Source: CAVXHQ01 sp963789535
GTDB lineage: Bacteria; Pseudomonadota; Alphaproteobacteria; Rhodobacterales; Rhodobacteraceae
Direction: 5' to 3'
Assembly (NCBI GenBank): GCA_963789535.1
Contig: CAWBKU010000004.1
Coordinates: forward strand, 372,001-436,000
Length of the DNA stretch: 64,000 bases
Shown: piece by piece, positions 51,418 to 60,073 of the stretch
Numbering within the stretch: position 1 is the stretch's first letter
How the letters are laid out: every line of letters begins with the position of its first letter
Translations under genes and position numbers: made by a program
The notes under the pieces: model-generated
The model's input: the letters and a program-made list of their open reading frames with translations, nothing else
Database searches by the model: none
Told to the model about the DNA's origin: nothing

Positions 51418-52977
51418 TCAGAAGTCCGTCGGCGCGCCGCCTTCGGCCTTGCGACGGGCCACGAACGCACCGAGTTCCTCGGCCACCCCTTCGTCCATCG
51501 GCGGGGCCACGAAATCGTTCAGGATATCCTTGTAGATCCGGTGCGCCCGCTCGGGCGTCCAGACGGCGCCGGCCGCGTCCCAGGCCTCGTAGTTGCGCCA
51601 GTCCGACGCGATCGGCGCGTAGAACGCGGTCTCGTAGCGTTTCTGGGTGTGCTCGATCCCGAAATAGTGCCCGCCCGACCCGACCTCGCGGATCGCGTCG
51701 AGCGCGACGTCGTCCGGCCCCGTGGCAGTGATCGCCGGCTCCATATAGCGCTGGATCATCTGCACCAGCTCGCAGTCCATGACGAATTTCTCGGGGGAAG
51801 CGATGAGGCCGCCCTCGAGCCAACCGGCAGCGTGGTAGACGATGTTGGTGCCGGACTGGACCGCCGACCAGAGCGAATTCGACGTCTCCCACATCGCCTG
51901 TCCGTCGGGCACGTTGGCGGCGCAGACGCCGGACGCGCGCATCGGCAGGCCGTAGAACCGCGCCATCTGGCCGGTCATCTGGGTCGCGCGCATGTATTCG
52001 GGCGTCCCGAACGCAGGCGCGCCGGATTTCATGTCGACGTTCGAGGTGAAGGTACCGATGACGCAGGGGCAGCCGGGTTTGACGTATTGGAAGAGCGCGA
52101 TGGCGCAGAGCGCCTCGGCGATCGACAGCGTCACCGCGCCCGCCATCGTCACCGGCGCCATCGCACCCGCGAGGGTAAACGGTGTGACGATCACCGCCTG
52201 CCCCTTGCGGATGAGCCGCAGGCAGCCGTCGATCATCGGGACGTCGTGTTTCAGCGGCGAGGTGGAATTGATGTTTGTATACATCCGCGGGGTGGCGGCG
52301 AATTCCTCGGGCGTCAGGCCGCCCGCGATGCGGACCATCTCCATCACGTCCTCGACCCGTTCGGCGCCGAGGGAATAGGCGTGGACCACCTTGTCGGTCA
52401 GCAAGAGCTTGTCGTGCAGCACGTCGAGGTGGCGCACGCTGGCGTGGATGTCGACGGGTTCCACCGGATAGCCGCCGGCAAAATGGATGCAGTTGAAGTA
52501 TTGCGTGAGTTTCAGCAGGTTTGCGCAGGTCTGCCGCGTCCCCGGCAGCTTGCGCCCCAGTTCCATGTCCCAGTAGTTCGGCGGCGACGAGACGTTGCCG
52601 AAGAGGATATGCTTGCCGCCCACGGTGATCTGCCGGTCCGGGTTGCGCGGCGTCAGGGTGAACTGCGACGGCGCCTTGGCGACCATCTCCATCACCCAGT
52701 CGCGGCCCATGCGGACGTTGGTGCCGCTGACGGTGCAGCCGGCCTGCCGGAACAGGACCAGCGCCTCCTCGTTCAGGAACTCGATCCCGATCTCCTCGAG
52801 GATGCGCATCGCGCCATCGTGGATCGCGGCCACACCGTCCGCGTCCAGCGGTTCGGTCGGGGCGTCGGTGTTGACGGGAATGCGCCAGGGCATCTGGTCG
52901 ATGGCGGCGGTGCCGCGCCGCGTGGCGTTGCCCGCCCGTCCGCCGCCGCGCTTGCGGCGTATGCTGTCGTCGGCCAT
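51418..52977 (-). CDS. MttB superfamily trimethylamine/quaternary amine methyltransferase (non-pyrrolysine)
   Basis: A 519-residue protein of the COG5598 type, the non-pyrrolysine relatives of MttB. Conserved stretches are ILEEIGIEFLNEEALVLFR, GGYPVEPVDIHASVRHLD and HQ-like region YGLPMRASGVCAANVPDGQ. No in-frame amber codon is present. The family demethylates glycine betaine, carnitine or proline betaine to a corrinoid protein. A corrinoid partner is not in the window. The ATG at 52977 gives MADDSIRRK; the longer frame to 53043 is unlikely. It precedes the interrupted membrane protein by 4 nt. Confidence 0.88.
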   Translation of the reverse strand: MADDSIRRKRGGGRAGNATRRGTAAIDQMPWRIPVNTDAPTEPLDADGVAAIHDGAMRILEEIGIEFLNEEALVLFRQAGCTVSGTNVRMGRDWVMEMVAKAPSQFTLTPRNPDRQITVGGKHILFGNVSSPPNYWDMELGRKLPGTRQTCANLLKLTQYFNCIHFAGGYPVEPVDIHASVRHLDVLHDKLLLTDKVVHAYSLGAERVEDVMEMVRIAGGLTPEEFAATPRMYTNINSTSPLKHDVPMIDGCLRLIRKGQAVIVTPFTLAGAMAPVTMAGAVTLSIAEALCAIALFQYVKPGCPCVIGTFTSNVDMKSGAPAFGTPEYMRATQMTGQMARFYGLPMRASGVCAANVPDGQAMWETSNSLWSAVQSGTNIVYHAAGWLEGGLIASPEKFVMDCELVQMIQRYMEPAITATGPDDVALDAIREVGSGGHYFGIEHTQKRYETAFYAPIASDWRNYEAWDAAGAVWTPERAHRIYKDILNDFVAPPMDEGVAEELGAFVARRKAEGGAPTDF

Positions 52978-53119
52978 GTGGTGCCCCCCGCCGTCGGTTT
53001 CTGGCGCGAGTTTGCCGGAGGGAAAGACAATCCGAGCCGTCATGCGCGACTTCCGGTGTCGGTTTTGGGGCGCCGCTACGGTCGTCCGCAGGACGGGTTC
53101 CCAACCCCTCGTCCCCCCC

Positions 53120-53836
53120 TCAGAGGCCGAGCGCCTCCGGCAACTCCTCGATAGATCCCAGCACCACGTCCGCCGCCGCTTCGAGATCCGCCCGTCCCGC
53201 GACGCCGGTCAGCACCGCCACCGTCCGCATCCCCGCCGCCCGCCCCGCGTCGAGGTCGTGCAGGCTGTCGCCGACCATGACGCAGTCTGCGGGGTCGACG
53301 CCCGTCGCCTTGGCGAAGGCGAGCAACTGGCCCGGCGCAGGCTTGCCGCCGTGGCCGCTGTCATAGCCTGCGACGAAGTCGAACAGGTCGAGCACACCCT
53401 CGCCCGCCAGATGCGCCCGCGCCGGTTCCTCGCCGTCGTTGGTCGCCACGCCGAGCGCGAGGTTCGCCGCGCGCAGGCCGTTCAGGAACGGCACCAGCGG
53501 CACCACCGGCATCTGCGCCGTCCGCGCCGCCCGGGCGTTCAGTTTCGCGGCGAGGCCCGGGACGCTTTGACCCGGAAAGAACGGCAGCAGGCGCGCGGCG
53601 ATCGTGTTCACGGTTTCGGCGACGACGATGCTGCCGGGCAGGAACGTGCGGGCCGCGAGGTCGAAGCCGAGGACGGCGGCCATGCGCGCCCGGGTTTCGG
53701 CATCGGCGGCGCTGTCCTCGATGAGCCCGGCGGCCCAGACCGCCCAGGTTGCGCCGAAATCGAACAGCGTGCCGTCCTTGTCGAAGACGACACCCCGGAC
53801 GCCGGCAAGGGCCAGGCTCTGCACCCTCACGTCCAT
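53120..53836 (-). CDS. HAD family hydrolase, phosphoglycolate phosphatase type
   Basis: A 238-residue HAD phosphatase. Motif I is VVFDKDGTLFDF (both Asp present), motif II ATNDGEEPARAH (Asn rather than Thr/Ser-first), motif III GKPAPGQLLAF lysine, and motif IV MVGDSLHDLDAGRAAGM. It is likely to remove phosphate from phosphoglycolate or a related metabolite. Its start overlaps the stop of the DUF3572 gene by about 10 nt, so the two are coupled. Confidence 0.87.
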   Translation of the reverse strand: MDVRVQSLALAGVRGVVFDKDGTLFDFGATWAVWAAGLIEDSAADAETRARMAAVLGFDLAARTFLPGSIVVAETVNTIAARLLPFFPGQSVPGLAAKLNARAARTAQMPVVPLVPFLNGLRAANLALGVATNDGEEPARAHLAGEGVLDLFDFVAGYDSGHGGKPAPGQLLAFAKATGVDPADCVMVGDSLHDLDAGRAAGMRTVAVLTGVAGRADLEAAADVVLGSIEELPEALGL

Positions 53837-54114
53837 TCGACCTTTTCGGCCCCCGGCAGGGCATAGCGTGCGCGCAGGGGCGCGTCGTATTTCAGGTCCG
53901 CGGTATCGCAGAAGGCCATGACCCAGACGTCGTCCATCGTAATGAATTCAAGCACCGAGGAGAGGTAGGCGGGATCGCGCGCACCGGCCATCGCAGAGTC
54001 CGAGGTCGAGCCGCTCGCCCCAAGGAATACAGGCCACAGCTCGTCGTTGCCCGCCAGCCAGGCCAGCGCCTGCAAGGCGATCGTCTCTGCCGTCTGGGGT
54101 GTCATCTTCACCAT
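53827..54114 (-). CDS. DUF3572 protein
   Basis: A 95-residue acidic protein: TPQTAETIALQALAWLAGND, then SAMAGARDPAYLSSVLEFIT, DDVWVMAFCDTADLKYDAPL and a short basic end. It matches the DUF3572 family found in Rhodobacteraceae next to PleD-like genes, as here (divergent start 83 bp away). Function unknown. Start may be 54114 or, dropping three residues, 54105. It is the first gene of a pair with the phosphatase. Confidence 0.82.
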   Translation of the reverse strand: MVKMTPQTAETIALQALAWLAGNDELWPVFLGASGSTSDSAMAGARDPAYLSSVLEFITMDDVWVMAFCDTADLKYDAPLRARYALPGAEKVEWT

Positions 54115-54196
54115 TCTTAATTTTGGGAAACGGTTTCTTAACTATTGCCGGGGCATGGTGAGAACAGGGCCGGAACAGGCCCCCGGAGACCGCACC

Positions 54197-55816
54197 ATGT
54201 CCGCTCAGATATTGATTGTCGAGCCTCTGCCGACGCGGCGCATCGCGCTCCGCGCGCTTCTGGAAAAGGCGCGGTTCCGGGTCGAGCAATGCCATGACGC
54301 GGCTGCGGCGCGGCGCCTGATGGCGGCTGGATTGCGGCCGGAACTCGTGTTGTTGCGCGCCCAGGGCCACGCCGGACGCGCCGACCCGTCCGGCACCCTC
54401 GCCGAGACCATCGGCAGCCTCAAGACGCGGCGTGCGGCGCCCGGTATCGGATGGCTGCTCGCCCGTCCGGAGGTGGGTCAGGGGACGTCGCCTCTGGTCA
54501 TCGCCATCGACGAGGGGCCCGCCGTTCCAGACCGGCGCGCGGTCGACGCGGCGCGTTCGGCGTCGGCGGCCCGGTTGCAGGCCCTCGTCGAGGGGGCCGA
54601 CGATGCGATCAGCCGGCCGTTCAGCGAACCGGTGCTGCTCGCGCGGATCCGCAGCCTGTTGCGCGCGCGCGCCGAACTCGACGATCTGCGCCCGCGCGAC
54701 ACCGCCGAACTCGTCGAGGGCTTTGCCGAGACCGCCGAGACGTTCGACCTGCCGCAGCGCATCGTGGTGCTCGCCCCGCGGTGCGGGCTCGCGGCGCGCG
54801 ACGACGATCTGTCGCCCGGCCTCACGCCGGCACTCGCCGCCCTCTCGACGCGCCGTCCCGCCCGGTTCGAGACCTTCGCCCCCAGCGCCGATTTCGACGC
54901 CGAGCCGGGCGACACCCGACCATTCCCAGACCGCGACGGGGCGGAGGCACCGGAATGGGTCGGCGCCGGCCGCCCCGCGCCCGATCTCATCATCATCGAC
55001 CCGGCGATCGGCGCGCCGGACGGGATGGTCGCGGGCGACATCTTTCGCCTGATCGCCGACCTGCGCAGCCGCTCGCCCCTGCGTCAGGCCGAGCAACTGC
55101 TGATCCTGCCCGCCGACTCGCCCGATCTCGCGACGCTGGCGCTCGACCTCGGCGTCGACGACATCGTGAGCGAGGATGTCGGCCCGGGCGAGCTGTCGCA
55201 CCGGATCGAGACGCTGTTGCGCAAGAAGAAGATCGCCGACGGGATGCGCGCCAGCGTGCGCCGCGGCCTCGAGGCGGCGGTGATCGACCCGCTGACCGGC
55301 CTGCATAACCGCCGCTATGCGATGCCGCATCTGGCGATGCTGGCCGGCGAGGCGGGCGCGCGGCAGCGGCCCTTTGCGGTGATGATGCTCGACATCGACC
55401 ATTTCAAGCGGATCAACGATACCTTCGGCCATACCACCGGCGACTGCGTGCTGCGGCGCCTCGCACGGCGGCTCAAGTCCGAACTGAGGCCGCGCGACCT
55501 CGTCGCGCGGATCGGCGGCGAGGAGTTTCTGGTCGTCCTGCCCGAAACCACCGAAGCCGATGCGCGCGAGGTCGCCGAACGGCTGCGCCGGTCCGTCGCG
55601 GTCCGGCCCTTCGACGGCAACGAGGTCGATTGCGCCCTGCCGCAAGATGCCCGGCGCCGGATCGAGGTGACGATTTCGGTCGGTGTGGCCCTCGGCGGCG
55701 CAGGGCATCCCTGCGACTCCGGCGCTGCCGACCTGTTCGACCGGGCCGACCGGGCGCTCTTTGCCGCCAAGGAGGCTGGCCGCAACACCGTCACGCTGAG
55801 CGCCTCGGCGGCCTGA
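54197..55816 (+). CDS. Diguanylate cyclase with degenerate receiver domains (PleD-like)
   Basis: A 539-residue protein. Two receiver-like domains come first (ILIVEPLPTRRIALRALL ... PELVLLRAQG; and IVVLAPRCGLAARDDD ... PDLIIIDPAIGAP), then a GGDEF-type domain from about 355. The active site is GGEEF at 440-444 with an inhibitory RxxD (RPRD, 431-434) exactly 5 residues before it. It makes cyclic di-GMP. In receiver 1 the acidic pair and the phosphorylatable Asp are missing (EP and R), so phosphorylation there is doubtful. Start supported by GGAGAC upstream. Confidence 0.85.
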   Translation: MSAQILIVEPLPTRRIALRALLEKARFRVEQCHDAAAARRLMAAGLRPELVLLRAQGHAGRADPSGTLAETIGSLKTRRAAPGIGWLLARPEVGQGTSPLVIAIDEGPAVPDRRAVDAARSASAARLQALVEGADDAISRPFSEPVLLARIRSLLRARAELDDLRPRDTAELVEGFAETAETFDLPQRIVVLAPRCGLAARDDDLSPGLTPALAALSTRRPARFETFAPSADFDAEPGDTRPFPDRDGAEAPEWVGAGRPAPDLIIIDPAIGAPDGMVAGDIFRLIADLRSRSPLRQAEQLLILPADSPDLATLALDLGVDDIVSEDVGPGELSHRIETLLRKKKIADGMRASVRRGLEAAVIDPLTGLHNRRYAMPHLAMLAGEAGARQRPFAVMMLDIDHFKRINDTFGHTTGDCVLRRLARRLKSELRPRDLVARIGGEEFLVVLPETTEADAREVAERLRRSVAVRPFDGNEVDCALPQDARRRIEVTISVGVALGGAGHPCDSGAADLFDRADRALFAAKEAGRNTVTLSASAA

Positions 55817-55984
55817 AAGGACGAAAGGACGCCTCGAGACACCCGGGCGGGACACGAGACTTACGGCCCGAGACGGACGGTTCGAGATGGCCGGGCCATG
55901 CACCACGCGCTGTGCTGCCATTCGTCGCGCCTCCTTTTCTTTCGGCCGGCGCGGGGGCACATTGGTTCGACAGGAGCACCCCCG

Positions 55985-56419
55985 ATGACCCAGATGACCG
56001 ATACCATCGCGCCGCGCGACGACCTCGCCGGGGGCGGGCCGCGCACACGTCCGGACGCGCCCGAGCGACCGTCGCGGCCCGCGATGTGGCACGGCTTTCG
56101 CCGCCGCTGCCCGAACTGCGGCGAGGGGACGCTCTTTGCGGGGTTCCTGAAGGTGCGCGACACCTGCCCGGTTTGCGCCGAGGCGCTGCACCACCACCGC
56201 GCCGACGACGGGCCGGCCTATCTCACCATCCTCGTCGTGGGGCATCTGATGGCGCCGATGATGCACGTCTTCTTCACCCGGCTGCGCCCGGAACCCTGGG
56301 TCTTCGCCTCCGTGTTCACGGCGTTCGCCATCGGCCTGTCGCTATACCTGCTGCCGCGCCTCAAGGGTGTCGTGGTCGGGATCCAGTGGGCGCGGCGGAT
56401 GCATGGTTTTGGTGCCTGA
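55985..56419 (+). CDS. DUF983 membrane protein with zinc ribbon
   Basis: A 144-residue protein. An N-terminal tail is followed by a four-cysteine ribbon (CRRRCPNCGEGTLFAGFLKV ... TCPVCAEAL) and two or three membrane helices (LTILVVGHLMAPMMHVFF, VFASVFTAFAIGLSLYLLP). This is the DUF983 layout. Function unknown, often near cytochrome oxidase biogenesis genes elsewhere. It overlaps the NUDIX gene by 17 nt at its 3' end. Start may also be the ATG at 55994. Confidence 0.85.
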   Translation: MTQMTDTIAPRDDLAGGGPRTRPDAPERPSRPAMWHGFRRRCPNCGEGTLFAGFLKVRDTCPVCAEALHHHRADDGPAYLTILVVGHLMAPMMHVFFTRLRPEPWVFASVFTAFAIGLSLYLLPRLKGVVVGIQWARRMHGFGA

Positions 56420-57116
56420 CGTCCCGTCCGGACCAGCGCCTGCGATCCGGCCCGCAGCGACCCTGATCCTGCTGCGGCCGGAGGCGGCGGGCCCGTCGGT
56501 CCTCATGGGCCAGCGCGGCGATACCGCCGTCTTCATGCCGCGCAAGGTGGTGTTTCCGGGCGGTGCCGTGGACGCGGACGATGTCGCCGCCTCCCTCGCC
56601 ACGCCGCTGGCGCCACACACCGCCGCGCGTCTGGCGCAGGACAGCGATGTCGCGCCGGGCACGATCGCTGCCGCGGCGATCCGCGAACTGTGGGAAGAGA
56701 CGGGGCTGATCCTCGGGGTGCCGGGCACATGGCGCGATGTTGCGCCGCCGAACTGGCAGGATTTTGCCGCCACCGGCCACCGCCCGGCGGGCGCGGCCCT
56801 GCGTTTCGTCTTTCGCGCCATCACGCCGCCCGCCAATCCGCGCCGCTTCGACGCGCGATTCCTGCTGGCCACCACGGCGGCGCTCGCCTCCGACCCCGAC
56901 GACTTCAGCCGGGCGGCGGACGAGTTGTCGGGTCTGCAATGGGTGCCGCTCGAGGCCGCGCGCACGCTCGACCTGCCGTTCATCACCAGGGTCGTGCTGG
57001 CCGAGATCGCCGCCCTCGGGCCGGATCCCGGGCAGCCCGACACGGTGCCGTTCTTTCGCAACGACGACGAGGCGAACCAGGTGCGGCGGCTCGGCGGCGC
57101 GGATCCGCTGGACTAG
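56403..57116 (+). CDS. NUDIX hydrolase, NUDT7/19-like
   Basis: A 237-residue hydrolase of the long NUDIX subfamily. The box is split: VVFPGGAVDADD near residue 55 and AAIRELWEETGLIL (the RE-EE-G core) near 92, a spacing typical of NUDT19/NUDT7-like enzymes that cleave CoA or acyl-CoA to phosphopantetheine and 3',5'-ADP. It may control CoA level. ATG 56403 (MVLVPDVPSG) is preferred to 56367. It overlaps DUF983 by 17 nt and the EamA gene's stop tail to tail by 4 nt. Confidence 0.85.
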   Translation: MVLVPDVPSGPAPAIRPAATLILLRPEAAGPSVLMGQRGDTAVFMPRKVVFPGGAVDADDVAASLATPLAPHTAARLAQDSDVAPGTIAAAAIRELWEETGLILGVPGTWRDVAPPNWQDFAATGHRPAGAALRFVFRAITPPANPRRFDARFLLATTAALASDPDDFSRAADELSGLQWVPLEAARTLDLPFITRVVLAEIAALGPDPGQPDTVPFFRNDDEANQVRRLGGADPLD

Positions 57117-58021
57117 CCCCACAGGACCAGCAGCACCACGCCCAGCGTCAGCAGGGCGAGGCCCGCAAGTTCGCGGCGGCTGATGGTCTCGTGAAAGATC
57201 GCGACCGAGGCGAGCAGCACGAAGGCGACCTCGATCTGGCCCAGCGCCTTGACGTAGGCCACCGATTGCAGCGTGAACGCGGTGAACCAGCACAGCGAGC
57301 CCACGAGGCTGGTGAGGCCGACGAGGCCCGCGACGCGCCAGGCGGCAAGGACGCGGGCGATTTCGCCGCGCTGGCGCCAGCCGAGCCAGAGGGCCATGGC
57401 GACGAGTTGGAACGCGGTGACGCAGGCCAGCGTGACGCTGGCGCGCAGAAAGGCGTCCCCCGAAGGCAGCGACAGCGAGGCGGTGCGGTAGCCGACGGCG
57501 GAAACGGCAAAGAGCGCGCCCGCCAGCAGCCCCAGTCCCGAAGCGCGGTTGGCGAGGCGCCGGTGCCAGGCCGGACCGCCGATCACCGCACCGCTGTCGG
57601 AGAGGAGCACGACGCCCGCGAGGGCCACCGCCATCGCGAGCAGCGCCGGCAGCGTTACCGCATCGCCGAGGACGGCGAGGCCGAGGCCGACGCTGAGCAG
57701 GGTCTCGGTCTTGCTCAGCGTGACGCCGACGGCGAAGTTGCGGTGCGCGAAGAGAGCGACGACGCAGAGCGTGGCGAGGATCTGCGCGGTGCCGCCGGTG
57801 ATCGCCGCGATCCAGAACCGGGCGGCAGGGAGCGGCAGGCCCTGCCCGCTCGTCGCCGCATAGGTGCCCGCGATGCCGACGGCGAGCGGCGCGGAATAGA
57901 GGAACCGCGCGAAGGTCGCACCGCCCGTCGACAGGCGGGTCGACTTGAGGTGCTTTTGCAGCACGAAGCGGATCGCCTGCGCGAGGGCGGCGGCCAGGGT
58001 TATGGGGATCCACAGGTCCAT
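57113..58021 (-). CDS. EamA/DMT family transporter
   Basis: A 302-residue integral membrane protein with ten hydrophobic segments in two halves, the DMT layout: ITLAAALAQAIRFVLQKHLK at the start, RNFAVGVTLSKTETLLSVGLGLAVLGDAV ending half one, and KALGQIEVAFVLLASVAIFHE ending half two (the last two spans read with gaps). A drug or metabolite exporter; the substrate is unknown. The start at 58021 is better than 58048 by the TM boundary. Its 3' end overlaps the NUDIX gene by 4 nt. Confidence 0.85.
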   Translation of the reverse strand: MDLWIPITLAAALAQAIRFVLQKHLKSTRLSTGGATFARFLYSAPLAVGIAGTYAATSGQGLPLPAARFWIAAITGGTAQILATLCVVALFAHRNFAVGVTLSKTETLLSVGLGLAVLGDAVTLPALLAMAVALAGVVLLSDSGAVIGGPAWHRRLANRASGLGLLAGALFAVSAVGYRTASLSLPSGDAFLRASVTLACVTAFQLVAMALWLGWRQRGEIARVLAAWRVAGLVGLTSLVGSLCWFTAFTLQSVAYVKALGQIEVAFVLLASVAIFHETISRRELAGLALLTLGVVLLVLWG

Positions 58022-58063
58022 GCCGCGCGTATCTGCCCCCGCGCGCATGAAGCCAAGTGGGGT

Positions 58064-58966
58064 TCAGCGGCGTCGCAGCGGGTGCGCGACCGGATCCTTG
58101 GCGCGCCACAGGTGGCGGCGAAAGACCTCGGCATAGGAGGCGTAGCGATAACCGCCGTTGCGTCCGAGATAGCGGGCGCGGTCGGCGGCGTAGAGGGCGG
58201 GAAGCCGAAACCAGGCGACCCGGGGGTGCGTATGGTGGACGGCGTGCAGATTGTTGTTCAGGAACAGGAACGCCAGCGGTCCGCGGTCCTCGACGATGAC
58301 GGTGCGGCCCGCGGCATCCTCGGCGGCGCAATGCTCGAGGAAGGTGCGGATCTTGACGATGCCGAGGCCGGCCCAGGCCGAGATGGCATAGGCCCAGAGC
58401 GGCATCGGCGACAGCGCGACGACGGTCAGGACGAGGGCGGCCGAGACAATGTGCTCGGCCCAGGCACGGCGGACGGCCGCGCCGTCGCGGCGTCGTGCGA
58501 GGCGCCAGTCGGACGCCATGAACGCGGCCTGCCCGATGATCGGGCCGAGGACCATGCGTCCTGCGAGCGTGTTGTTCGCCCGGTGCAGAAGTCGAAGTGC
58601 GGGGCGCAGCCGGTCCCAGTCTGCGGCGTCGAGAAAGTTCGATTCCGGGTCGTCGTAGGGATCGGTCAGCGTGTCGTCGCGGTGGTGCGCCAGATGCGTG
58701 TCGCGAAACCGCGCGTAGGGAATGAGGAGCGAAAGGGCGGGCCAGACGAGGGCCGCGTTCGCGGCGCGGTTGCCGAAGGGGTGGCCGTGGATCGTCTCGT
58801 GGCAGAGCGAGGAGTGCAGCGCGATGGCGATGGCGGCGAGTGGCACGGCCACCCAAAGGGGGGCGAAGAGGGCCAGTGCCCAGACCGCATAGCAGGCGAG
58901 GGCAAGGCCGACGGTGGGCCATTCGACCGCCGCCGTGACAGAGGGTCGGGGAAGGAATGTGGTCAT
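58064..58966 (-). CDS. Fatty acid desaturase family membrane protein
   Basis: A 300-residue integral membrane di-iron protein. The three histidine boxes are HSSLCHETIHGHP (near 55), THLAHHRDD (near 88), and NNNLHAVHHTHPRV (near 234), with four or five hydrophobic segments around them. It may desaturate membrane lipid acyl chains or hydroxylate a carotenoid-like substrate. ATG 58966 follows AGGACAGC; the open frame goes on to 58987. It is divergent from the XRE regulator. Confidence 0.85.
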   Translation of the reverse strand: MTTFLPRPSVTAAVEWPTVGLALACYAVWALALFAPLWVAVPLAAIAIALHSSLCHETIHGHPFGNRAANAALVWPALSLLIPYARFRDTHLAHHRDDTLTDPYDDPESNFLDAADWDRLRPALRLLHRANNTLAGRMVLGPIIGQAAFMASDWRLARRRDGAAVRRAWAEHIVSAALVLTVVALSPMPLWAYAISAWAGLGIVKIRTFLEHCAAEDAAGRTVIVEDRGPLAFLFLNNNLHAVHHTHPRVAWFRLPALYAADRARYLGRNGGYRYASYAEVFRRHLWRAKDPVAHPLRRR

Positions 58967-59098
58967 GCTGTCCTGAAATCGGACCATGAAATTCGGTCTC
59001 TTGCGGTCAAGGCTATGTCACAGGACACTTGATGCCCATTCTGTATCGAGTTAACAATTGCCTACCATGGTGACTTTTATAATCGACCGGTTCATCTG

Positions 59099-60073
59099 AT
59101 GGACAAGCGGGCCCGCGCGAGCCTGTTCCGCGACCGGCTGGCGCGCGCCCTGTCGTTGGGCGGTGCCACGCAAAGCGGGCTGGCGCGGGCGGCGGGGGTG
59201 GACCGCTCGACGATCTCGCAACTGCTTGGCACCGATGCGGCGCGCCTGCCGAACGCGCATCTGGTGGGGGAATGTGCCCGCGCGCTTGGCGTGTCGAGCG
59301 ACTGGCTCCTCGGACTGTCGGACCGGCCCGAGACGGCGGCGGGCTTGATCGCGGCTGCGGTGACGCTCACCGAGGCGCCGCGCGCGATGATCGACGACCG
59401 CATCTTTGCCTGGCATCAGGAGGCGGCGGGCTACAAGATCCGGCATGTGCCCGCGGGTCTGCCCGACATGCTCAAGACGCCCGAGTTCCTGCGCTGGGAA
59501 TACGAGCCGTCGGTGGGGCGGACGATAGATCAGGCGATCGGGGCCACCGAGGACCGGCTGGCCTGGATGCGGGCGGCGCGGTCGGATTACGAGATCGCGG
59601 TGCCGCTGCACGAACTGGCCTCACTGGCGCAGGGTTCGGGCTATTACGCCGGGTTGTCGCGAGAGCTTCGGCGCGCCGAACTCGAAAGGCTCGCGACGCT
59701 GCACGCGCAGCTCTATCCGACGCTGCGGATCACGCTGTTCGACGCGCGCAAGCTGTTCTCGGCGCCGGTGACGGTATTCGGGCCGCTGCTCGCCGTGGTC
59801 TATCTCGGCAGCAATTACATCGCGTTCCGCGATACCGAGCGGGTGGCGGCGCTGACGCGGCACTTCGACCGGCTGATCCGCGAGGCGGACGTCGAAGGCC
59901 GCGCGTTCGATGCGCATCTGGCGGGAGTTGCGGGCGTCCCTCTAGTCGCGGGTGCCGATGGCAGCACCCGCTCCGTCAGGTGTCGGCAGGTCCGCGTGAG
60001 CGGCGGTGACGCGGGCGAAGGGCCGCGGCCACGGCATCGAGCGATGCCGTCGCCTTGCGGGTTTCGAGGCTGA
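59099..60073 (+). CDS. XRE family transcriptional regulator with C-terminal overlap
   Basis: A 324-residue protein. The helix-turn-helix is at residues 20-45 (ATQSGLARAAGVDRSTISQLL), then SDWLLGLSDRPE. A second domain (about 75-275) with RIFAWHQEAAGYKIRHVPAG and FGPLLAVVYLGSNYIAFRD has no clear ligand. The last about 45 residues (after AHLAGVAGVP) are Arg/Gly-rich and overlap the 3' end of the carnitine dehydrogenase gene (59976-60073), which suggests run-on: in the +1 frame a TAG stands at 59943. Divergent from the desaturase; may regulate it. Confidence 0.8.
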   Translation: MDKRARASLFRDRLARALSLGGATQSGLARAAGVDRSTISQLLGTDAARLPNAHLVGECARALGVSSDWLLGLSDRPETAAGLIAAAVTLTEAPRAMIDDRIFAWHQEAAGYKIRHVPAGLPDMLKTPEFLRWEYEPSVGRTIDQAIGATEDRLAWMRAARSDYEIAVPLHELASLAQGSGYYAGLSRELRRAELERLATLHAQLYPTLRITLFDARKLFSAPVTVFGPLLAVVYLGSNYIAFRDTERVAALTRHFDRLIREADVEGRAFDAHLAGVAGVPLVAGADGSTRSVRCRQVRVSGGDAGEGPRPRHRAMPSPCGFRG

